A DNA stretch of 64,000 nt from Nevskiaceae bacterium (GTDB taxonomy: Bacteria > Pseudomonadota > Gammaproteobacteria > Nevskiales > Nevskiaceae): assembly GCA_008012115.1 (NCBI GenBank), contig SSEB01000011.1, forward strand, positions 174,804 through 238,803, read 5' to 3'. Below, piece after piece: positions 57,966 through 64,000 of this stretch. How positions within the stretch are numbered: the stretch's first letter is position 1; every line of letters starts with the position of its first letter. The position numbers and the translations under genes were made by a program. The notes below the pieces were generated by a model. It worked only from the letters and a program-made list of their open reading frames with translations. It had not been told where the DNA came from and ran no database searches.

Positions 57966-58598
57966 TCATTTGATCCGCAGACGGGGATTGAGGCTGTAGC
58001 GCCCGCTGATGCTGGCCGAGGCCAGGACGTGGCCGTCCAGGGCCTTGCGCAATTGCGGCAGGGTAAAGCCCTCGGCGAGATCCAGCCGGCCTAAGTCAAT
58101 GGCGTAGACCGTGAACGTGTAGCGGTGCACGCGGGCGTCATTCCATGGCGGGCAGGGGCCGTCGTAGCCGAGGTAGGTGCCGGCCATGGCGGCGTCTCCG
58201 GCAAACCAGCCGGTGTAGTCGTTGACGCCCTGGCGCGCGTGCTCCGGACCCTGTGGCCGAGCCTTGCCACGGGCGACGACGCCTTGAGCGCAGCTGCCCT
58301 CGGCAACTTCCGTCACCTGCGGCGGGATATCCGTCATCAGCCAGTGAACAAACTCTCCGCGGGGCAGCGACAGGGGTACCTCGCGGCCTTCGCGGTTGAC
58401 GTCGTCGGGACGCGTCGGCGCGTCAGCGTCGATGGCGGTGATCACGTAGGAGCGCGTGCCCGCCGGCGCGCCGCTCCAGGCGAGGTGCGGATTGCGATTG
58501 TCCGCGAGACGGACATGTCCGCGCGGGCTTTTCACACAGAAGCTGCAGCGTCCGGGTATGAGCCCGTCCGGTTTGAACGATCGACTGTTCAGTTTCAT
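57966..58598 (-). CDS. YbhB/YbcL-type PEBP (Raf-kinase-inhibitor-like) protein
   Basis: A 210-residue phosphatidylethanolamine-binding-protein fold. Key blocks: NRNPHLAWSGAPAGTRSYVI, IDADAPTRPDD, FVHWLMTDIPP and GYDGPCPPWNDARVHRYTFT with the pocket residues HRY. Cytoplasmic, no signal peptide. In bacteria the role is unclear. It follows sohB on the same strand by 29 bp and may be co-transcribed. Confidence 0.9.
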   Translation of the reverse strand: MKLNSRSFKPDGLIPGRCSFCVKSPRGHVRLADNRNPHLAWSGAPAGTRSYVITAIDADAPTRPDDVNREGREVPLSLPRGEFVHWLMTDIPPQVTEVAEGSCAQGVVARGKARPQGPEHARQGVNDYTGWFAGDAAMAGTYLGYDGPCPPWNDARVHRYTFTVYAIDLGRLDLAEGFTLPQLRKALDGHVLASASISGRYSLNPRLRIK

Positions 58599-58627
58599 TT
58601 TGTCTTTCCCCTTCTTGGCAGAACGCT

Positions 58628-59674
58628 TTATATCGCTCGCGGCCAGGCTTTCTCAATGCCGCTGCGCAAGCCCAGCCCGAGTTTGAGCAGGCCGCCGGAA
58701 AGCCGGTCGCTGAGGCTCTGGCGCCGACGGTATTTCACCTCGTAGATGTCGGCTTCCCGCGAACGGTCCAGCAGATAGTCGTCGCTGGTCTTGATTTCAT
58801 CGACCAGTCGCAGGGACAGTGCACGCGTGCCGAACCAGTGTTCGCCGGTGGCGACTTTCTCGATATCCAGCGTCGGTCGGTTCTCGATGACGAAGGCCTT
58901 GAACAGGGCGTGGGTGTCTTCCAGTTCTTCGCGGAACTTGCTGCGCGCCTCGTCGGTGTTCTCGCCGAACAGAGTCAGGGTGCGCTTGTATTGGCCGGCG
59001 GTATGCAGTTCGAAATCCACCTCGTTCTTCTTGAGCAGCCGGTGAAAGTTCGGCAGCTGCGCCACCACGCCGATGGAGCCGAGGATGGCAAAGGGCGCCG
59101 CGAGGATGCGGTCGGCCACGCAGGCCATCAGGTAGCCGCCGCTGGCCGCCACCTTGTCCACCGCCACCGTCAGCCGGATTTTTCGATCGCGGATCCGGGT
59201 GAGTTGCGACGCCGCGAGGCCGTAGGCGTGCACCAGACCGCCCTCGCTCTCCAGCTTGAGCAGGACTTCATCCTCCTTGCGCGCGACTTGCAGGACGGCA
59301 CTGATCTCCTCGCGCAGGGACTCGACCGGCGAGGCATTGAGGTCACCGTCGAAGCTCAGCGCGAACACCCTCGGGCGCGGCGGCTGGTGACCCTGGCGTG
59401 CCACCTTCTGCCGGGCCTTTTCCTCGGCCTTGCGCTGCTTGTGCAGCTGCTTGATCTCGGCTTCCTGGAGCAGCTCGTGATTCAGGGTGTCCGCCATCGA
59501 TTCGTAGCGCTCGTTGATGTTCCGGATCTCGAGGCGGTCATGGCCATGATCCCGGGCTTCGCGCAGCAAGGCGAAAAATCCGGCCGCCGCCAGGACCACC
59601 GCTGCGACGAGGGTGACGGTTTTAGCCAGAAAGAGGCCGTACTGAAACAGGAAATCGGTCACGACAGACTCCAT
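58628..59674 (-). CDS. sohB: inner-membrane protease SohB
   Basis: A 348-residue S49 peptidase: N-terminal membrane span (FLAKTVTLVAAVVLAAAGFF), a charged coiled segment (LQEAEIKQLHKQRKAEEKAR), then the peptidase domain with the catalytic serine in VDKVAASGGYLMACVADR and the lysine in the later conserved region. It is a signal-peptide-peptidase-like enzyme of the inner membrane. Length equals the E. coli protein. Confidence 0.94.
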   Translation of the reverse strand: MESVVTDFLFQYGLFLAKTVTLVAAVVLAAAGFFALLREARDHGHDRLEIRNINERYESMADTLNHELLQEAEIKQLHKQRKAEEKARQKVARQGHQPPRPRVFALSFDGDLNASPVESLREEISAVLQVARKEDEVLLKLESEGGLVHAYGLAASQLTRIRDRKIRLTVAVDKVAASGGYLMACVADRILAAPFAILGSIGVVAQLPNFHRLLKKNEVDFELHTAGQYKRTLTLFGENTDEARSKFREELEDTHALFKAFVIENRPTLDIEKVATGEHWFGTRALSLRLVDEIKTSDDYLLDRSREADIYEVKYRRRQSLSDRLSGGLLKLGLGLRSGIEKAWPRAI

Positions 59675-59790
59675 TAATTACTTTTTTTGCAGTGCAGAAA
59701 TGTGGAAAATAGACACGGACGCGGGGATTTCAAGGCCGCCGTGGGCGGTGTCCGGGTCCGGAGATTGCAAATTAAAGGACCACGCGGATA

Positions 59791-59817
59791 TTGCTTGGCC
59801 GGTAGTTTGCGTATAAT
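59791..59817 (+). promoter_or_regulatory. candidate sigma-70 promoter of the OmpA-family gene
   Basis: A consensus -10 box TATAAT lies 59 bp before the ATG. A TTGCTT lies 15 bp upstream of it, a short spacer; the match to -10 is strong and the -35 weak. It is the only clear promoter in the 200-bp sohB-ompA gap. Confidence 0.55.
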
Positions 59818-59875
59818 GATAACGCGTTGGATTTCACACCCCCTGCCGGTAAACAGAAGGTCGGAGTTCACAAAT

Positions 59876-60976
59876 ATGAATAATTTTTACAAGGCCGTTG
59901 CCGGCCTCGTGCTCGCGGGTGCCGCGACCGCGGCGTTGGCGCAGGAAGCTCAGGAAATGCGCCCCTACGTTTCCGCCGGCTTCAACTACGTCTATTCCGA
60001 CAAGGAACGGACCAGCGAAGCAGGCCAAGGTTACACCTTCAGCGCCGGCAAGGCCCTGAACAAGTACTGGGGTCTGGAATTCGGTGGTTTCCAGGATCAG
60101 TTCAAGCCGAAAGCCGGCGGCGCCAGCTGGCGCGAGTACGGCGGCAAGCTGAGCGGCCTGTTCTTCTACTCCCGCAATCCGGCGTTCTCGCCTTATTTCG
60201 GCTTGGGCGTGGGTGGCATGGAGACGGATCGCCGCAGCACGGGCGACAGGTCCTTTGACCCCTTCGTCGATGCCGGCGTGGGCTTCTTCAAGTACATGGC
60301 GGTCGGCGCTTACGACCTCGGCCTGCGCGCCGACCTGCGCTACCGCTGGGTCAATGCCAAGGACATCCCCGGGGTCCGCGATTTCCGTGAGCCGGTGCTG
60401 AATGTCGGTCTCGTGCTGCCGCTGGGTCCCCGTCCCGCCGACACCAGCCGTGCAGGCGCCACCGCGCCGGGCTCGGGTGCTTACGGCTCCGCGCATCGCG
60501 GCAAGGATTCCGACGGCGACGGCGTGCTGGACGACCAGGACCTGTGCCCGGATACCCCGCCTGGCGTCAAGGTCGACGAGAACGGCTGCTCTGAGGAGCA
60601 GGCGCGTGGTCTGAAGCAGGGCCCGAACCGCAGCTTCGACGACGTCCACTTCGAGTTCGACAAGTCCGACCTGACCGATTACGCCAAGGCGATCCTCGAC
60701 AACGCCGCTGGCGCCATCAACGGCCTGTCGCAGAAGTATCCGAGCCTCAAGGTCGACCTGTCCGGTCACACCGACTGGATCGGCACCGAGGGCTACAACC
60801 AGGCGCTGTCCGAGCGTCGTGCGGATGCCGTCAAGCAGTACCTGAACCGCAAGGGCGTGGACACCAAGCGCATCACGACGCATGCCTACGGCGAAACCAA
60901 GCCGAAGGCGTCCAACGAGACGGCCGAAGGCCGTGCCGAGAACCGTCGCGTCGAGATTCGCACGCACGCGGAATAA
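59876..60976 (+). CDS. OmpA-family outer-membrane protein
   Basis: A 366-residue porin-like protein. Signal peptide AVAGLVLAGAATAALAQ, an eight-strand-type barrel (~residues 28-205, e.g. RPYVSAGFNYVYSD, FSPYFGLGVGGMET), a thrombospondin-3/calcium repeat DSDGDGVLDDQDLCPDTPPG with a cysteine pair, then the peptidoglycan-binding OmpA domain (VHFEFDKSDL, LSGHTDWIGTEGYNQALSER, ENRRVEIR). It links outer membrane and cell wall. The start is fixed by the signal peptide. Strong own promoter and terminator suggest a monocistronic abundant protein. Confidence 0.93.
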   Translation: MNNFYKAVAGLVLAGAATAALAQEAQEMRPYVSAGFNYVYSDKERTSEAGQGYTFSAGKALNKYWGLEFGGFQDQFKPKAGGASWREYGGKLSGLFFYSRNPAFSPYFGLGVGGMETDRRSTGDRSFDPFVDAGVGFFKYMAVGAYDLGLRADLRYRWVNAKDIPGVRDFREPVLNVGLVLPLGPRPADTSRAGATAPGSGAYGSAHRGKDSDGDGVLDDQDLCPDTPPGVKVDENGCSEEQARGLKQGPNRSFDDVHFEFDKSDLTDYAKAILDNAAGAINGLSQKYPSLKVDLSGHTDWIGTEGYNQALSERRADAVKQYLNRKGVDTKRITTHAYGETKPKASNETAEGRAENRRVEIRTHAE

Positions 60977-60991
60977 GGCAACGCGGTCAAC

Positions 60992-61022
60992 AAAAAGCCC
61001 CTGCTTCGGCAGGGGCTTTTTT
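60992..61022 (+). terminator. intrinsic terminator of the OmpA-family gene
   Basis: Hairpin AAGCCCCTGC TTCG GCAGGGGCTT with a T-run on the + side and A-run on the other; the UUCG tetraloop is especially stable. It can also stop the convergent hemH transcript. Confidence 0.92.
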
Positions 61023-61075
61023 GTTGGGGCGATAGTCGGGGTGGTGCGGCGCCGTTGCCGGTTACCGCGTCGGGG

Positions 61076-62077
61076 CTAGTGCCGCAACAGCGGTTGAACC
61101 AGGTCCCGCATCATGGCGATGTGGGCAGCGTCGGCGTTGAGCGCGGGGATGTAGCGGAAGGTCTGGCCACCGGCCTCGAGGAACACCTCGCGGTAGCGGA
61201 TGGCGATTTCCTCCAGCGTTTCGAGGCAGTCCGCGGCAAAGCCGGGGCAGATCACGTCGAGCGCCTTGATCCCCCGTTGCGCGAGCGAGGCCACGTATTC
61301 GTCGGTGTAGGGCTGTAGCCAGCGCTTGGGTCCCAGGCGACTCTGATAGCTGATCGACCACTGGTCTGCGTTCAGGCCCAGGGTCTGCGCCAGCAGGGCG
61401 GCGCTGCGCTGGCAGTGTTGGCCGTAGGGATCGCCCTTGTCCACGTATTCCTGCGGAATGCTGTGGAACGACATCAGCAGATGGGCGTCACGACCGTGGC
61501 GCTGCCAGTGCGAGCGCACACTGTCGGCCAGGGCCGCGATATAAGCGGGATGATCGTGATAGTCGCGAATGGTGTCGAGCGCCGGCACGTCGCGCCGAGA
61601 CATCAGGACGCGGAAGACGGCGTCCGTCACCGCCGCCGTGGTGGTGGCCGAATACTGCGGGTACAGCGGCAGCACGATGACGCGGTTTACGCCCTGCGCG
61701 GTCAGTTCGTCGATGGCGCTTTCCACGCTGGGCCGGCCATAGGTCATGCCCAGCGCGACGGGAATCTGCTCTCCGAGCAGGCGGCGCAGACTCGCGGCCT
61801 GTGCCAGCGATGCCGCCATCAACGGTGAGCCCTGCGGCGTCCATACCGACTGGTAGGCGTGCACCAGCTTGCGCGGGCGAAACGGCAGGATGATGCCGTA
61901 GAGCACCGGCAGCCAGATGGCGCGCGGCGCCTCGACCACGCGCCGATCAGCGAGGAACTCGCGCAGATAGCGGCGGATCGCCGGTGCGGTGGGTGCGTCC
62001 GGTGTGCCGAGGTTGACCAGCAGGACGCCGGGGCGCGCGGTCGGCGCGTCCGCGGGTATCACGGAATCTTCAGGCAT
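61076..62077 (-). CDS. hemH: ferrochelatase
   Basis: A 333-residue enzyme. N-terminal VLLVNLGTPDAPTAPAIRRY, catalytic His in LLMSFHSIPQEYVDKGDPY, SYQSRLGPKRWLQPYTDEYV and VICPGFAADCLETLEEIAIR are intact. It inserts Fe2+ in protoporphyrin IX, the last haem step. It overlaps the upstream permease gene by 8 bp. Confidence 0.96.
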   Translation of the reverse strand: MPEDSVIPADAPTARPGVLLVNLGTPDAPTAPAIRRYLREFLADRRVVEAPRAIWLPVLYGIILPFRPRKLVHAYQSVWTPQGSPLMAASLAQAASLRRLLGEQIPVALGMTYGRPSVESAIDELTAQGVNRVIVLPLYPQYSATTTAAVTDAVFRVLMSRRDVPALDTIRDYHDHPAYIAALADSVRSHWQRHGRDAHLLMSFHSIPQEYVDKGDPYGQHCQRSAALLAQTLGLNADQWSISYQSRLGPKRWLQPYTDEYVASLAQRGIKALDVICPGFAADCLETLEEIAIRYREVFLEAGGQTFRYIPALNADAAHIAMMRDLVQPLLRH

Positions 62078-63476
62078 TCGCGGCGACGACGGCGTGGCGA
62101 CGGGAGTAGGTGAAATAGATCAGCAGGCCGACGACCATCCAGATCAGGAAGGCGATCCAGGTCAGCGACGGCAGGCTGGCCATCAGCCAGCCGCAGAACG
62201 CCATGCCCAGCACCGGCACCAGCGGCACCAGCGGAGTGCGGAAGGGACGCTTCATCTCGGGGCGCGTCTTGCGCAGCACGATGACGCTGGCGCAGACCAG
62301 GAAGAAGGCGCCCAGTGTGCCCAGGTTCACCAGCTCGGCGACCTTGCCGATGGGGAAGAAGCCGGCGATCAGTGCGATCAGCACGCCGCTGCCGAGGATC
62401 AGTTTCACCGGCGTCTGCGTCTTCGGATGGACCGCGGCCATCGGCGCCGGCAGCAGCCCGTCGCGCGACATCGCCAGCACCACGCGGGTGAGGCCGTAGT
62501 AGAGCACCAGCATCACCGTGGTGATGCCGAAAATCGCGCCGGTGGCGATCACGCCCTGGGCCCAGGGGATGCCGAGACTGCCCATGGCGGCGGCGACCGG
62601 CGCCTTGATGTCGATCTGCGCGTAGGGCACCACGCCGGTGAGGATGCCGGAGACGATGATGTACAGGATCGTGCAGATACCCAGCGACGCGAGAATGCCG
62701 ATGGGCAGGTCGCGCTGCGGTCTGATCGCCTCTTCGCCGGCGGTAGACACCGCGTCGAAGCCGATATAGGCGAAGAAGATCAGCGCCGCGGCGGTGGTGA
62801 TGCCCATGACACCGAAGTGAGCGTTGCCTTCGGCGTCGACCACGCGTTCCGGGATGAACGGATGCCAGTTGTCCGGATTCACATGCGGTCCGGCGATGGC
62901 GATGAAGATCAGGATGGTGGCGAGCTTGATCATCACCATGGCGCCGTTGAAGCGCGCCGATTCCTTCACGCCCCAGGACAGCAGGCCGGCCAGCGCCATC
63001 ACGATCAGCATCGCCGGCAGATTGCAGACGCCGCCTTCGGAGGGAGCCGAGGTCAGCGCATCCGGCATGGCGATGCCGAAGAACGAGGACAGGATCTTGG
63101 CGAAATAGCCGGACCAGCCGATGGCGACGGTGGAGGTGGCGACGCTGTATTCGAGAATCAGGTCCCAGCCGATGACCCACGCGATGATTTCGCCGATGCC
63201 GACGTAGGCGTAGCCGTAGGCGCTGCCGGCGCCGCCGACGGCGCTGGAGAGTTCCGCGTAGCACAGTGCGGCAAAGGCGCAGGCGGTGCCGGAGAGGATG
63301 AACGACAGCACGATGGCGGGGCCGGCGTGCTGGGCGGCGGCGACGCCGGTGAGCACGAAGATGCCGGTGCCGATGATGCAGCCGATGCCCAGCAGCGTCA
63401 GATCCCAGGCGGTCAGGCAGCGCTTGAGGCCGGTGTTGGCGTTGGGATCGATCGGCTTGGTGCGGAACAGGCTCAT
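62070..63476 (-). CDS. amino-acid permease (APC superfamily, cationic amino-acid transporter type)
   Basis: A 468-residue protein with 12 or more membrane segments. The APC start LTAWDLTLLGIGCIIGTGIF, followed by VLTG, the mid-segment FFAYIGFDAVSTAGEEA and a C-terminal span pair are typical of the CAT family. Substrate specificity is unknown. The stop overlaps the hemH start, so the two are co-transcribed, perhaps incidentally. Element copy 10 lies upstream. Confidence 0.9.
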   Translation of the reverse strand: MSLFRTKPIDPNANTGLKRCLTAWDLTLLGIGCIIGTGIFVLTGVAAAQHAGPAIVLSFILSGTACAFAALCYAELSSAVGGAGSAYGYAYVGIGEIIAWVIGWDLILEYSVATSTVAIGWSGYFAKILSSFFGIAMPDALTSAPSEGGVCNLPAMLIVMALAGLLSWGVKESARFNGAMVMIKLATILIFIAIAGPHVNPDNWHPFIPERVVDAEGNAHFGVMGITTAAALIFFAYIGFDAVSTAGEEAIRPQRDLPIGILASLGICTILYIIVSGILTGVVPYAQIDIKAPVAAAMGSLGIPWAQGVIATGAIFGITTVMLVLYYGLTRVVLAMSRDGLLPAPMAAVHPKTQTPVKLILGSGVLIALIAGFFPIGKVAELVNLGTLGAFFLVCASVIVLRKTRPEMKRPFRTPLVPLVPVLGMAFCGWLMASLPSLTWIAFLIWMVVGLLIYFTYSRRHAVVAANA

Positions 63477-63526
63477 TGGATTGCAGCTCCCCTGGCAAGG
63501 ATACGGCGAAGGACGGTTTTGACATG

Positions 63527-63636
63527 CACCCGCAATGCCAACTCCCGCCTATCGCGATGTTATCTATTATTCAATGATTTTTAAATCGATATGCAAAATA
63601 TAACAATCTCACCGGCTGCCGTGACGACAGCGGGTG
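63527..63636. repeat. 110-bp AT-core element, copy 10 (variant left terminus)
   Basis: Exactly 110 bp. The left terminus is CACCCGCA (one mismatch); the right is perfect. The core starts GTTATC and ends ATAAC; the dyad GATTT/AAATC is centred exactly on the midpoint. It lies between the thiolase gene and the permease gene, both on the minus strand. Confidence 0.85.
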
Positions 63637-63692
63637 GCGCTGCAGAACTCGAGATGAGTCGGATTATGCCGGAACTGCGGCGCGCGACCATC

Positions 63693-63726
63693 AAAAAAAG
63701 CGCCATGCCGTCGGGCATGGCGCTTC
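63693..63726 (-). terminator. intrinsic terminator of the thiolase gene
   Basis: On the minus strand: AAGCGCCATGCC, a 3-4-nt loop, GGCATGGCGCTT, then a T-run. Strong stem of about 12 bp. It ends the thiolase transcript before element copy 10, so the element is outside that unit. Confidence 0.88.
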
Positions 63727-63745
63727 GGGTTCCGCTGCGCGCGTT

Positions 63746-64000
63746 TTACTTCTCCACGATGGCGGTGACGCCGACCCCGCCTGCGGCGCAGATGGAGATC
63801 AGGCCACGCCCACCGCCGTTCTCGTCGATGATCTTGGCCAGGCTGGCCAGGATGCGGCCGCCGGTGGCGCCAAACGGGTGGCCCAGGGCCAGCGAGCCGC
63901 CGCGGATGTTCATCTTGCTGCGGTCGATGGCGCCCAGCGGCTTGTCCAGACCCAGCTTGTCCTTGCAGAAGCTCCTGTCCTCCCAGGCCTTGAGGGTGCA
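63746..64000 (-). CDS. acetyl-CoA acyltransferase (thiolase), C-terminal part
   Basis: The last 84 residues of a thiolase cut by the window edge. GGSLALGHPFGATGGRIL (active-site His) and LISICAAGGVGVTAIVEK (active-site Cys) are the conserved C-terminal blocks; KMNIRGGSLALGHP suggests a FadI/FadA-like beta-oxidation enzyme. Fatty-acid or hydrocarbon breakdown is likely, but the specific paralogue cannot be set from this fragment. Confidence 0.88.
   Translation of the reverse strand, partial: CTLKAWEDRSFCKDKLGLDKPLGAIDRSKMNIRGGSLALGHPFGATGGRILASLAKIIDENGGGRGLISICAAGGVGVTAIVEK

Overview
The window is GC-rich (about two-thirds G+C by eye) and gene-dense. Its gene content and order fit a gammaproteobacterium: pilSR, rluD-pgeF opposite bamD, lptD-surA-pdxA-rsmA opposite amgK-murU, opgGH, and zapA-6S RNA-fau. 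The DUF1329/YCF48/MMPL cluster suggests the Nevskiales/Solimonadaceae group (Solimonas, Nevskia, Hydrocarboniphaga); that placement is inference.

Layout. 1-2.0 kb: pilR (cut by the edge), pilS and a small zinc-ribbon membrane protein. 2.3-9.4 kb: sucCD, nadE, bamD, rluD, pgeF. 9.5-15.1 kb: DUF1329 protein, YCF48-like protein and MMPL/RND permease. 15.4-17.1 kb: PAP2 protein and apaH. 17.2-30.2 kb: a Tad/Flp pilus locus (two pilins, prepilin peptidase, tadE, cpaB, cpaC secretin, cpaE, cpaF, tadB, tadC, tadD, DUF3613, tadG) followed by a PAS-only membrane protein. 30.2-38.8 kb: usp, rsmA-pdxA-surA-lptD, amgK-murU-osmC. 38.8-48.5 kb: two uncharacterised genes, lipA, a Sel1/2OG-Fe(II) oxygenase, ornithine-lipid genes olsBA, opgGH and rnt. 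48.6-54.3 kb: pirin, histone H1-like protein, argG, MFS and NRAMP-like transporters. 54.5-64 kb: EVE protein, fau, 6S RNA, zapA, zapB-like, degQ, PEBP, sohB, ompA-type porin, hemH, amino-acid permease and the end of a thiolase. The only stretch over 300 bases without a gene is 2010-2380, which holds two repeat elements and the sucC leader.

Main discovery. Ten intergenic sites carry an element of fixed architecture: 8-bp inverted termini CACCCGCT...AGCGGGTG, two GC-rich arms of 32 bp (termini included) and an exactly centred 46-bp AT-rich core bounded by GTTAT...ATAAC. Nine copies are exactly 110 bp and one is 109 bp. Apart from the termini and core boundaries the sequences are not conserved; only geometry and composition are. 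Copies recur about every 6.8 kb with unusually even spacing (3.2-9.1 kb), lie between genes that are usually operonic (lptD/surA, opgG/opgH, cpaE/cpaF, tadC/tadD, rluD/pgeF), and in three cases supply the start codon of the next gene. I know of no described family with this design. A protein-bound architectural or regulatory site, or an old miniature mobile element kept for its geometry, are the leading ideas.

A second family of short nested hairpins (three good copies and one degenerate) has conserved inner strands and an outer stem that differs in sequence but stays paired. One copy sits between argG and a duplicated argG 3' end. A third point is a terminator-like hairpin whose loop holds the ribosome-binding region and start codon of the second Flp pilin.
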